Source: Edaphobacter sp. 12200R-103
GTDB lineage: Bacteria; Acidobacteriota; Terriglobia; Terriglobales; Acidobacteriaceae
Length of the DNA: 64,000 nucleotides
Direction: 5' to 3'
Assembly (NCBI RefSeq): GCF_010093025.1
Contig: NZ_CP048114.1
Location: forward strand, 3,968,001 to 4,032,000
Positions 56,131 to 64,000 of this stretch are shown here, piece after piece. The notes beneath the pieces were generated by a model. That model made no database searches and was not told the DNA's origin. It saw only the letters and a list, made by a program, of their open reading frames with translations. A program made the position numbers and the translations under genes. The first letter of the stretch is position 1. Each line of letters opens with the position of its first letter.

Positions 56131-58233
56131 ATGAAACCGGCAAAACAGGTCTGCTTCCGGCCAAGCATCTTAGGGAATCCAGCAGGGAATTTGAGGAAAA
56201 TTGACGATCGCGCCTTACGGTCCTCTTCGCTTTCGGGACTGCCAAACCTGACGAAGCTTGTCGTCTGCTGTACCGTACTGATGGCAGTTTTTGAGATTTC
56301 ACCTCTTCCTATCCATGCCCAGATCGCATCTTCGGAACGGGATAGGGCTCAACCCTTCGTCAGCCCAATCTTCGCTGACAATATGGTGCTGCAGCGCGAC
56401 AAACTGAACACGATCTGGGGCTGGTCGGATCCGGGCGATACGATTCACGTACAAATTGGAGACAGGGCGGAATCCGCTGTTGCGCAACAGGACCACCGTT
56501 GGCAGGTGAAGATTCAGCCTCCGGCTCCCGGTGGGCCGTACACGGTCAGGATCTCAGGTCATCAGACGGTTGAGCTTCATAATGTTCTTGTCGGTGACGT
56601 TTGGCTGTGCGGCGGCCAGTCCAATATGGAGTTTCAGCTCCGTGGGGCGCGCAATGGAGATGAAGAGGTAAAGGCAGCTCATCACCCGGACATCCGCTAC
56701 TTCACTGTAGGAACGCAATCGGCGTACAGGCATGTGAATACCGTGTCAGGAACGTGGAAGGTGGTCTCCCCGGCGAGCGCTGGGCGTCTCTCTGCAGTGG
56801 CGTACTACTTTGCACGCCGAATCCAGCAGGATGTTCACGTTCCAATAGGGCTAGTTATTGATGCGGTTGGCGGGACTCCCGCGGAGGCTTGGACAAGTGC
56901 CGCTGCACTTCATCCATTAAAGGACTTCGACGCTCCGCTGGCAGAGTTGCAGCACTTCGCTGCACAAGGAGCTCCGGAGTACGGGAACTATGTCATGCAT
57001 TGGTACGACGAATACGACATCGGCCTTAAAGAACACTGGGCAGACCAGAGCGGGGACGGACCGGAGTGGAAGACCGTCTCCATCCCCGGAGGATTTGCGG
57101 AACTCGGAGTTCCGGACACTCCTGCGGTGGTGTGGTTCAAAAGAGAGATCACTTTGCCCGATCCGATTCCAGCCGGGCGCACGGTGTTATTCCTGGGATC
57201 CATCGAACGAATGGACACGGTTTACATCAACGGAAAGATGGTGGGTGGGAGTGCCTGGGTTGAGAATCCACGCACCTACACCATTCCTCCGGACCTATTG
57301 AAGGCGGGAAAGAATACGATCACAATTCGAGTTCTGAAAACCAAGCCGAAAGGCGGCTTCCTGGCCCGGCCGGGCGACATCCATCTCACTCTCGCAGACA
57401 AGACGACCATTCTTCTTGCCGGTCCATGGAAGGGCAGGCTCAGCGTCGATGCGCGGCCTCCCCATCCTCTACCTACGAGTTATGAAAACTGGCCGGTGAT
57501 GCCGTCTGTCCTCTATGAAGGAATGCTGGCTCCGCTCACCCCGCTCTCGATCACGGGGGTTATCTGGTATCAGGGCGCAGCAAACTCCGAGCGTGCATAC
57601 GAATATCGTAAGGTTCTTCCTGCAATGATCACCGATTGGCGGCGAGCATTTGGACAAGGTGACTTACCCTTTTATATCGTGAGCTTGCCTGCCTTCAAGG
57701 CACGAAGCGCGGTGCCGGTTGACGATGCCTGGGCCGAGACCCGCGAGGCGCAGGCGATGACAGCAGCAGAGGTTCCGAATTCCTGCCTGGCCGTTACGAT
57801 CGATACGGGAGAAGCGGATAATATCCATCCGAAAGAAAAGGTTCCCGTGGGTGAGCGGCTTGCCCTCTGTGCACTGGCGAAACACTACGGCAGGAACGTG
57901 GTCTACCAGGGGCCGACCGTGGATGCGATGGAACGTGAGACTGCATCGATTCGTCTCCATTTCACGCATGCCGACGGCGGCCTGGTGGTCAAAGGAGATA
58001 AGCTCGGCCAGTTTGAGATCGCTGGCGATGACAGGAAATGGATCTGGGCAGACGCGCATATTATCGGCGATTACATCCTCGTTTCCTCCTCGCTGGTGCA
58101 GAATCCCACGCAGGTTAGATACGCCTGGCAGTCAAACCCGGAGGCTACCCTGTTCAACGGCGCGGGCCTGCCTGCGGCTCCCTTTAGAACTGACACATGG
58201 ACTGGAATCACCGAGGGCCATCGGCCCTACTGA
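56131..58233 (+). CDS. Sialate O-acetylesterase-type esterase with jelly-roll insertion
   Basis: 700 aa. A long N-region precedes a membrane segment at about residues 45-62 and a cleavage site near IHAQ. The SGNH-type esterase shows block I LCGGQSNMEFQL (Ser nucleophile), then GVIWYQGAANSERAYEYRKV and, near the end, NIHPKEKVPVGERLAL with the catalytic D-x-H. A beta-galactosidase-like jelly roll is inserted (about 330-430, SIERMDTVYINGKMVG). In plant-polymer loci such proteins remove acetyl groups from xylan or pectin. It lies 59 nt after the glycosidase-like gene. Confidence 0.88.
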   Translation: MKPAKQVCFRPSILGNPAGNLRKIDDRALRSSSLSGLPNLTKLVVCCTVLMAVFEISPLPIHAQIASSERDRAQPFVSPIFADNMVLQRDKLNTIWGWSDPGDTIHVQIGDRAESAVAQQDHRWQVKIQPPAPGGPYTVRISGHQTVELHNVLVGDVWLCGGQSNMEFQLRGARNGDEEVKAAHHPDIRYFTVGTQSAYRHVNTVSGTWKVVSPASAGRLSAVAYYFARRIQQDVHVPIGLVIDAVGGTPAEAWTSAAALHPLKDFDAPLAELQHFAAQGAPEYGNYVMHWYDEYDIGLKEHWADQSGDGPEWKTVSIPGGFAELGVPDTPAVVWFKREITLPDPIPAGRTVLFLGSIERMDTVYINGKMVGGSAWVENPRTYTIPPDLLKAGKNTITIRVLKTKPKGGFLARPGDIHLTLADKTTILLAGPWKGRLSVDARPPHPLPTSYENWPVMPSVLYEGMLAPLTPLSITGVIWYQGAANSERAYEYRKVLPAMITDWRRAFGQGDLPFYIVSLPAFKARSAVPVDDAWAETREAQAMTAAEVPNSCLAVTIDTGEADNIHPKEKVPVGERLALCALAKHYGRNVVYQGPTVDAMERETASIRLHFTHADGGLVVKGDKLGQFEIAGDDRKWIWADAHIIGDYILVSSSLVQNPTQVRYAWQSNPEATLFNGAGLPAAPFRTDTWTGITEGHRPY

Positions 58234-58248
58234 GTCAGGAGATAACTT

Positions 58249-58540
58249 ATGAGCCAATGAATCGGTTACGGCGTGGTGGCGATAGTGATGGGCGTGATCC
58301 TGTGGACGCGGCCTGTATCGGCGAACAGGAATTTTGTGCCGGATTGGACGTTTCAAAATTCCTCTCTCGGCGAGTTTCGTACCTTGGGCGATGCCGACTG
58401 GCATGCGGAGAATGGAGAGATCGTAGGTGTCCCGCATTCAGCCGCAGGGGCTCAGTCAAAGCTCGCAGGTCTTCTGAAAGCGGGGTCCAAATGACGGCAC
58501 GCTCTTCTTGGACCTTTTTGAAAAAGCGCGAAATCGTCTA
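58249..58540 (+). pseudogene. DUF1080-type secreted protein, truncated at both ends
   Basis: An ATG at 58249 runs into TGA after two codons. Beyond it a signal-like VAIVMGVILWTRPVSANRNF and the conserved opening VPDWTFQNSSLGEFRTLGDA then WHAENGEIVG of 3-keto-disaccharide hydrolase (DUF1080) domains are readable, then a frameshift and stops. About 80% of the domain is missing. Confidence 0.55.
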
Positions 58541-58555
58541 AGTTGTTGGAATATT

Positions 58556-58631
58556 TGGTGGACCTGATCGGGATCGAACCGATGACCTCTTCCATGCCAT
58601 GGAAGCGCGCTCCCAACTGCGCCACAGGCCC
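58556..58631 (-). tRNA. tRNA-Ala (GGC anticodon), CCA encoded
   Basis: Complete cloverleaf on the minus strand: acceptor GGGCCTG/CAGGTCC with the alanine identity pair G3-U70, D-arm GCGC...GCGC, anticodon stem CTTCC/GGAAG with loop ATGGCAT (anticodon GGC), T-arm with TTCGATC, discriminator A and encoded CCA (58558-58556). Confidence 0.95.
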
Positions 58632-58832
58632 ACTATGGGGGGACCTTTCTATTTTCTGTCAGGTGCGTGGTTTCGTCAAACTTTACGGGAACATCAATGC
58701 GAAGACTGGTGTCTAAGAGTGTAGAGTGAGCGAGCACTCGGCCGCCGGCGGCGTACTTCACTCGCTCTATGCCCGGTTTGTAGTGCATTTGCCATGCGTT
58801 CCACAAAAGTTTTAGTGTAGAGGTCACCCGAA

Positions 58833-59549
58833 ATGCAGGTGGGCACGTACTTGGGAAATCTGACCAGCGCGATTGGCATAACCACGGAAGAGGCGGCACT
58901 CGTCGCCGATCTCAAGGCCGGCAGTGAAGAGGCCTTCGGCATTCTTATTGCCCAATATCATCAGCCGCTTTACTCCCTGATCGCCCGCAGCTTGACCGAC
59001 CCGGCCGATGCGGCCGACACCACGCAGGAAGTCTTTATTAAAGTCTTCCGCAGCATTCGGGGATTTCATGGCGAGTCGAGCCTCCGAACCTGGCTTTATC
59101 GGATCGCGGTTCATGAGGCCTCCAACCAGCGTCGCTGGTGGTCGCGCCACAAGCGGCAAGAGCTCACCATCGATTCCAGCCTGAATTCATCGAATTCGGA
59201 CGAGGAAGGACTCTCTCTGGCAGCTACTCTCGCCGATCACGGCATTTCACCGTTCGATCATGCTGCTCAGGCCGAACTGCGCCACCACGTCGAAGAAGCG
59301 CTCCGTCAGCTTCCTGAGGCCTTCCGCACGGTCGTCGTTCTGCGCGAGATTGAAGGCTTTGCTTATGAAGAGATCGCTGAGATTCTCAACGTCAATGTAG
59401 GCACCGTAAAATCCAGGCTGACGCGCGGGCGTTCCGCTCTGCGGACTCTTCTGACCGATCTGCTTAAGAATTCTGCTACTTCCACAGCTTCTTTTTCATC
59501 GAACCTTCATACCCGGATGGCTCACGACGCGGAGATGGTGACGAGATGA
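58833..59549 (+). CDS. ECF-type RNA polymerase sigma factor
   Basis: 238 aa. Region 2 (about 25-95): FGILIAQYHQPLYSLIARSL, ADAADTTQEVFIKVFRSIRG and SLRTWLYRIAVHEASNQRRW (promoter melting). Region 4 (about 155-210): LPEAFRTVVVLREIEGFAYE and EIAEILNVNVGTVKSRLTRG. RpoE-like. Its stop overlaps the anti-sigma ATG (ATGA), so the pair is translationally coupled. A 20-30 residue C-terminal extension is Ser-rich. Group-specific promoters in the window could not be identified. Confidence 0.93.
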   Translation: MQVGTYLGNLTSAIGITTEEAALVADLKAGSEEAFGILIAQYHQPLYSLIARSLTDPADAADTTQEVFIKVFRSIRGFHGESSLRTWLYRIAVHEASNQRRWWSRHKRQELTIDSSLNSSNSDEEGLSLAATLADHGISPFDHAAQAELRHHVEEALRQLPEAFRTVVVLREIEGFAYEEIAEILNVNVGTVKSRLTRGRSALRTLLTDLLKNSATSTASFSSNLHTRMAHDAEMVTR

Positions 59550-60232
59550 ACTCCCCTGATTGCGATAAAGTACGGTCGTCCTTCTCGTCCTACCTCGACG
59601 GAGCAGTCGATGGACGGCAGATGCAGGCTATCGCGCAACATCTGGAGGTATGCGCCGACTGCCATAGCGAGTTTGAGATGCTTCGTCTTATGCAGAACTC
59701 GCTGGCATCGCTGGGACCGGCACGGGCGCCGGCCGATATGGGAACCCGTCTGCGCGTTGCCATATCGCACGAGATCGCTACCAGAAGGCGCGACTGGAAG
59801 GGTGTCGTTGCGCTCAAGTGGGAAAATACGATTCGCCCATGGGCCGTCCAGGTCTCCGCTGGCGCCGCCTGTTCCGTAGCCCTGGTCGGAACCATCATGG
59901 TTCTGCTGGGTCTGTTTGCAGCGCCACAGGCAGTGATGGCCAATGACGAGCCACTGGGAGCGATGACGTCTCCTCGCTATCTATACTCTGCAGTGATGCC
60001 CAGGCCGATCGTGACCGGCCACGACGATGCGCCCATCATCGTAGAAGCTTTTATCAATGATCGCGGACAGGTCTATGACTACAACATTGTCTCCGGTCCG
60101 GAAGACTCCACGGTGCGCAACCAGGTTGCAGATCAGCTGCTGCTGAGCGTCTTCGAGCCCGCCCGCGTCTTCGGAGAGCCGGTTCGCAGCCGCGTGGTCA
60201 TGACCTTCGCCGGAATCTCGGTTCAGGGATAG
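59546..60232 (+). CDS. Membrane anti-sigma factor with zinc finger and TonB-C-like periplasmic domain
   Basis: 228 aa. The N-terminal zf-HC2 has H32-x3-C36-x2-C39 (HLEVCADC), which binds the sigma factor. A single membrane span lies at about residues 105-128. The C-terminal 80 residues (PIIVEAFINDRGQVYDYNIV, SGPEDSTVRNQVADQLLLSV, then FEPARVFGEPVRSRVVM) have the beta-alpha-beta pattern and the Gly-x-V...P/A ending of TonB C-terminal domains. This would be the signal-sensing part outside the membrane. Overlaps the sigma gene by 4 nt. Confidence 0.85.
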   Translation: MNSPDCDKVRSSFSSYLDGAVDGRQMQAIAQHLEVCADCHSEFEMLRLMQNSLASLGPARAPADMGTRLRVAISHEIATRRRDWKGVVALKWENTIRPWAVQVSAGAACSVALVGTIMVLLGLFAAPQAVMANDEPLGAMTSPRYLYSAVMPRPIVTGHDDAPIIVEAFINDRGQVYDYNIVSGPEDSTVRNQVADQLLLSVFEPARVFGEPVRSRVVMTFAGISVQG

Positions 60233-60266
60233 TTCCCTCAGTCGTTCCATCACCGCAAAAAATGAT

Positions 60267-62117
60267 TTAGCGCGCGCTGCGGCGGGAACGCACGTGTCCG
60301 GCTTGCTGACGCGAAGGCGCGTTGGCAACCCACGTCTGCGGGCTGCGCCAGTGTTTCGTCGCCGTAAGGTCAATATGAAAAGGCGCGTTTACCGAATGAT
60401 TTTCGGGGAGTGCCCTCATCAATCCATCGCCGAGGGGTGGCACTGCTCCTGCCAGCGCTTCCAGCCGGGCCGTGGTTACATTTCCGCTCAGATGAAGAGA
60501 GTAGCCGGATGCCGTGAAAGTTCCTTCGATCGTGGCGGGGTCGTGTCCGCCCAGCTGCAGTGGAACCGGCTCCAGAACGAAGCTGGCGGTCTTGCTTGTG
60601 TCCCCGGCCTTAGAGCGCGGGCGCTGGGGGGTATCGATTGACCGCAGCTGCAGGTCCTGGGAAAGCAGGGTCGCCGCCGAGGCCGTGGAGCGTCCTTCAG
60701 CAGCGGCGGCTGCGGCCTTTTCCAGCGCAGAGAGTGCGCTTAGGGCAGATTCTTCGTGAGGCTGCGCCAGTGGAGTCTTCAGGGTGGCGTCGCTGACCGT
60801 GAACTGCCCCTGCCAGTGGCCCGTCGACAAGGATGCGCCGGCAGAGGATCCACTATGGTCGGAGCTTCCAAAGGTCATGGTTCCAGCAAGGGTTCCCGTC
60901 GCCGTTGTGTCCGGAGAGACGTGCGGGGTAAGCACACGCAGCCCATACATCAGTGTCGATGCCGGAATGTCGGCGGCGCTGATCTCGAGTGAAGACTCGC
61001 GGGGGTGATGAATATTGGGGATGGACCCCTTGAGTGTAAGCGCAGCATTGCGGGAAGATGACGTCGGTGGCCAGCTACAGTGGATGTCCTGAAAGGCGTG
61101 GAAGATACCCGTTGCCGTCGCGAAACACTCGGCCCTCGTATTGAGAAGCTGTTCAGGAACAAAGTCCGCGGGCCTAACGTCCGTCAGCGTCAGTCGGGTG
61201 CTCACAGCGCTCTCCCCGAAGGTCCCGCGGATGTTGGCGGAAAGGTTCATCTGGCCGCGCCAGCCCGCATCGCGGCCAAAAAGGACGCGGCTTCCCTCTC
61301 CCAGGGGAGCATCGCGCCATTGCCCCTGCAGGTTCAGCGCAACCTGGCGAAGAGAAGGGCCGGCGCCGAGCACAGCCTCAAGCTCGATGGTGCCGGTGTC
61401 GGAGACATTCAGGTCCGTCCGCGTGGGATGGGAGCGTAGCCGTAGATGCCACTGGTGCGGATCGGGAAGCCAGAGAGCGAAGTCGGCATCCACCAGGGAA
61501 AAAGGGAGTTTCTCCTGTTCCTGTTTAAAGTTCAGACGGGCTCCGCTGGCTTCGATATAAGGAAAGCGGGGTGCCGGACCGGCGTGACGCTGGGCAGTCG
61601 GTGCGGTGTCGATACGCGAGGCCTGAAGGAGAATTCCCTCAATGTTCCATTGGCCGTTCGCATTGTGGACCAGGTTGACGCTGGGGCTGCTGAAGCTGAT
61701 GGTGGAGAACTCCACATGCCGCCGCCACAGCGAAGAGATGCGCACCGTGGCATGTACGGAGTTGGCTCGGATGATGGGCTCCGACCCGAAGGCAGGGTCT
61801 TCCCCAACGACAAGGTTCTCAATCGTGAAGCCGGGGAGTGGAAGCAGCGTGAGCGAGACGCGATCCAGGTGTACCGGCCGCCCCAGGCTCCTGCTGATGC
61901 TGGTGGCGATCGTGCGCTGGTAGCGCCCGATGTTGATCAGCGGAGGAAGAAAGATAAGCAGCACAACAGCAAGAATCGAAAGGTAGAGGAAGCGATAGTG
62001 ACGAAGGTGCGACCGGCGTCGCGAGCCGTCCGCCCGGTTCGGTTCTTCAGATCCGGCAGGGGGCTGCGCCGGAATGGTAAGTGGGGTAACGTCTTGAGAT
62101 GGATCTGTCTGCCGCAT
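60267..62117 (-). CDS. AsmA-family envelope protein
   Basis: 616 aa. Basic Pro-rich cytoplasmic start (about 1-40), one membrane helix (about 41-60), then the AsmA N-terminal periplasmic domain: GRYQRTIATSISRSLGRPVH, LPGFTIENLVVGEDPAFGSE, and repeated beta units with WRRHVEFSTISFSSPSVNLV. AsmA-like proteins resemble bridge-type lipid transfer proteins and affect outer-membrane assembly. A C-terminal low-complexity tail replaces the usual AsmA_2 end. It starts 29 nt after the signal peptidase gene, which is upstream on the same strand. Confidence 0.85.
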   Translation of the reverse strand: MRQTDPSQDVTPLTIPAQPPAGSEEPNRADGSRRRSHLRHYRFLYLSILAVVLLIFLPPLINIGRYQRTIATSISRSLGRPVHLDRVSLTLLPLPGFTIENLVVGEDPAFGSEPIIRANSVHATVRISSLWRRHVEFSTISFSSPSVNLVHNANGQWNIEGILLQASRIDTAPTAQRHAGPAPRFPYIEASGARLNFKQEQEKLPFSLVDADFALWLPDPHQWHLRLRSHPTRTDLNVSDTGTIELEAVLGAGPSLRQVALNLQGQWRDAPLGEGSRVLFGRDAGWRGQMNLSANIRGTFGESAVSTRLTLTDVRPADFVPEQLLNTRAECFATATGIFHAFQDIHCSWPPTSSSRNAALTLKGSIPNIHHPRESSLEISAADIPASTLMYGLRVLTPHVSPDTTATGTLAGTMTFGSSDHSGSSAGASLSTGHWQGQFTVSDATLKTPLAQPHEESALSALSALEKAAAAAAEGRSTASAATLLSQDLQLRSIDTPQRPRSKAGDTSKTASFVLEPVPLQLGGHDPATIEGTFTASGYSLHLSGNVTTARLEALAGAVPPLGDGLMRALPENHSVNAPFHIDLTATKHWRSPQTWVANAPSRQQAGHVRSRRSAR

Positions 62118-62146
62118 GAGCGAAGGTGATAGAACCGGCTACCGGT

Positions 62147-62944
62147 TTAGCGAACGATGTGAAATGTTCTGTTCCAGCGCGTCTGGTCAAAGATATGGAT
62201 CAGGATGTGCCCCATAAAGGCCAGGCGCTGGCTGACGCTCTGTTTGTCGATCTGGTCGGCGGGTGTCTCAAACGACCAATAGACAAACATGGGTCGCCCT
62301 ACAATGTTTTCGCGCGGAACAAAGCCCCAGTAGCGGCTGTCGAGCGAGTCAGGCCGGTTGTCGCCCATGGCAAAGACTTTGCCCGGAGGCACCACCAGGT
62401 CTCCGTTCTGGATGTGATGTGGTAACTCGTACTGCCATGAAGCCGTTACCTGATACATCGGGTCTGGCGGAATGCTGGGAAAGTCGTCTCGATAAGGGTT
62501 GAATGCGTCCTGCGGATCACCCTCCGACGAGGGCATGGCAGCGTAGGGCTCCTTCTGGGCCACCCCGTTGACGTAGACAACGCCATCGCGCAGATGAATA
62601 TGGTCGCCGGGAAGTCCGATCGCCCGCTTAACCAGGAAGAGGTCCGGCTCACCGGGCTTCAGAAAGACGATGATGTCGCCGTGGCGCACATTGCGGTAAT
62701 ACGTAAAAGGCGCCCAACTGGTGGGCGGCGCCAGCGAGACACGATCCACCAGCACATGGTCGCCAATCAGCAGCGTCTTCTCCATCGAAGCCGAGGGAAT
62801 CTCGAAGTTCTGAAAGATAAAGGTCATCACGAAGAGGCCGACCGCAAGTACGCTCGCGATCGACGCCAGCGATTCAAGTGGAGTCTCAGTCTGCTCCGTC
62901 TGCTTGACCGATTCTTCTCGTTCCACAGATTCCATCGTTTTCAT
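62147..62944 (-). CDS. lepB: Signal peptidase I
   Basis: 265 aa. The ATG at 62944 is chosen because GGAGAAAG lies 8 nt upstream; a longer frame (from 63097) adds a non-conserved stretch. A single N-terminal membrane helix (about 28-45) leads to the catalytic Ser53 in IPSASMEKTLLIGDH and Lys106 in FLVKRAIGLPGD, followed by FAMGDNRPDSLDSRYWGFVP, the box D/E of the family. Type I signal peptidases remove Sec signals at the periplasmic face. Several exported proteins of this window would be substrates. 63098-63437 shows no gene on either strand. Confidence 0.93.
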   Translation of the reverse strand: MKTMESVEREESVKQTEQTETPLESLASIASVLAVGLFVMTFIFQNFEIPSASMEKTLLIGDHVLVDRVSLAPPTSWAPFTYYRNVRHGDIIVFLKPGEPDLFLVKRAIGLPGDHIHLRDGVVYVNGVAQKEPYAAMPSSEGDPQDAFNPYRDDFPSIPPDPMYQVTASWQYELPHHIQNGDLVVPPGKVFAMGDNRPDSLDSRYWGFVPRENIVGRPMFVYWSFETPADQIDKQSVSQRLAFMGHILIHIFDQTRWNRTFHIVR

Positions 62945-63437
62945 CAAAAAAGCTTTCTCCACAAATGTTCCCTTCAGTGTATCCCCGATGGAGCCGGAAA
63001 GTTGCAAAAACCGGGGTGGAAGGCTCGGAACGGCGGCCGAACGCCTCACTGGCTGAGACCCCGCCATGCAGCAGGACAAGAGGTTGGCCATTGCCATGGA
63101 TCTCTTAGTAAAGGTTCAATCCGTCGACCGGGGCAAAGCCGGAGTTTGCAACCTGCAGGAGTTTCTCCAGGAGCGAGGAAGATGATTGAAGGGATACTGG
63201 AGCGAGGGGCAGCGGCAGCCCATGCAGTGCCAGTGAAGCCAAGAAAATCGCGTCTCAGCAGAACGGCCTCTTCCTGCAAAGAACAACCCGCGCCGAAGAG
63301 TATACTCACGGACCTGGATGAGACTTTCCTGTGATCCCGCGGGCAGCAGATAGGTCATCTGTCCGTTTGACGACTGGGATCAATTGCGTAGAGTGGATCG
63401 AAAATCCAAACAACAGAATCTTTGGGAGACAAGCACG

Positions 63438-64000
63438 ATGGCGGAAAAGAGGATCTGGTCGCGCCGTGAAATTTTGAAGCAAACGGGATTCATCTCAGCA
63501 GCAGGGGCGGCGGGTGCAATCGCTCCAGGCTTGGAAGCAGTGGCTGCTCCTTTAAAGGATACGAAGCCCGGTTCTCTGAAGGCCGGACAGATCCTGACAA
63601 AGGACCAGGTTCCGTTTACCGATGGCGATTTCTCTGACAACCTGTACACGCGCATCGGCGTACGGCCGCTGATCAACTGTCGTGGAACCATTACGGCCAT
63701 CAGCGGATCGACCTCGCTGCCCGAGGTCAAGCAGGCTATGTACAACGCCTCGCTCTATCATGTTCGCCTGGACGAGATGATGGAGGCGCTCGGTGCCGAG
63801 TTTGCCAAACTGAGCGGAGCGGAGTGGGGTGTCGCCACCACCGGAACAGCGGCTGCGACCTGTCTTGCGACCGTGGCCTGCATCGCGGGAACGGACGTAG
63901 AAAAATCCCAGGCCCTTCCTTATATCAAGAAGAAGGACCAGGTCGTCATTCCCAAGACCTCGCGCAACCCCTATGACATCGGAGTACGGATGTGCGGGGT
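63438..64000 (+). CDS. Tat-signal PLP-dependent SelA/glucosaminate-ammonia-lyase-like enzyme, 3' end beyond window
   Basis: 187 codons visible, no stop. The start carries SRREILKQTGFISAAGAAGA, a twin-arginine signal. The mature start reads YTRIGVRPLINCRGTITAIS, then SLPEVKQAM and AEWGVATTGTAAATCLATVA, which is the beginning of the fold-type I PLP domain shared by selenocysteine synthase SelA and D-glucosaminate-6-phosphate ammonia lyase. No tRNA-Sec or other selenium gene is visible, so an amino-sugar or amino-acid lyase is more likely. The PLP Lys lies beyond the window. Confidence 0.8.
   Translation, partial: MAEKRIWSRREILKQTGFISAAGAAGAIAPGLEAVAAPLKDTKPGSLKAGQILTKDQVPFTDGDFSDNLYTRIGVRPLINCRGTITAISGSTSLPEVKQAMYNASLYHVRLDEMMEALGAEFAKLSGAEWGVATTGTAAATCLATVACIAGTDVEKSQALPYIKKKDQVVIPKTSRNPYDIGVRMCG

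Noticed and set aside
62594..63334. 246-codon plus-strand frame overlapping the signal peptidase gene
   Set aside because: Mostly antisense to the conserved signal peptidase; Arg/His/Lys-rich shadow without motif or start site.
1..64000. CRISPR array, rRNA operon, intact insertion sequence
   Set aside because: No regularly spaced direct repeats, no rRNA sequence and no transposase with terminal inverted repeats were seen.

Overview
The window looks like a chromosome segment of an Acidobacteriota bacterium, most likely class Terriglobia (Terriglobus/Granulicella/Edaphobacter-like). The evidence is the combination of gene families: three very large Oar-type TonB-dependent receptors with an N-terminal carboxypeptidase-regulatory domain and no SusD partner, secreted Ig-like-repeat proteins, a cytochrome-c/quinoprotein fusion, a reg_prop sensor, and Tat-exported sugar-acid enzymes. 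No taxon can be fixed from sequence reading alone.

Layout. 1-4.6 kb: 5'-complete but window-truncated beta-propeller sensor, a large lipoprotein and a small secreted protein, all on the minus strand. 5.1-7.6 kb: plus-strand operon of a DUF2971-like protein, rubredoxin, pirin and a two-domain tautomerase-like protein, facing a cupin gene preceded by a perfect 16-bp inverted repeat. 8.6-16.6 kb: PEP-CTERM protein, a decayed patch (tyrosine recombinase and SDR remnants), a 1398-aa secreted Ig-like protein, a tRNA 3' fragment, a truncated Ig-like C-terminus and a LOG gene with an in-frame amber codon. 16.7-23.5 kb: NmrA-like oxidoreductase, truncated carboxymuconolactone decarboxylase, divergent MocR regulator, aldehyde dehydrogenase, azoreductase, exported chorismate mutase. 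23.8-25.0 kb: decayed surface-protein (probably RHS-like) DNA.

25.3-58.2 kb is a large catabolic region for plant-type polysaccharide and sugar-acid use: PQQ dehydrogenase, mutarotase-like protein, three TonB receptors, IclR regulator, broken FAH hydrolase, MFS sugar-acid transporter, bicupin, small monooxygenase-like protein, two lactonases, two enolase-superfamily dehydratase-like proteins plus the remnant of a third, GH51 arabinofuranosidase, an unassigned alpha/alpha-barrel glycosidase-like protein and a sialate O-acetylesterase-type esterase. Several of these carry Sec or Tat signals, so oxidation, lactone opening and perhaps dehydration of a sugar could occur outside the cytoplasm before import by the MFS carrier. 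Four promoters in this region share the same tripartite DNA motif, GCAA-N6-TTGC-N7-GCAA, with fixed spacing, next to the PQQ dehydrogenase, the mutarotase-like gene, the first TonB receptor and the GH51 gene. I regard this as the strongest candidate for an undescribed regulon.

58.5-64 kb returns to housekeeping: tRNA-Ala(GGC), an ECF sigma factor translationally coupled to a zinc-finger anti-sigma factor with a TonB-C-like periplasmic domain, AsmA-like protein, signal peptidase I and a Tat-signal PLP enzyme cut by the window edge. About twelve broken or partial genes are scattered over the window, an unusually high number.
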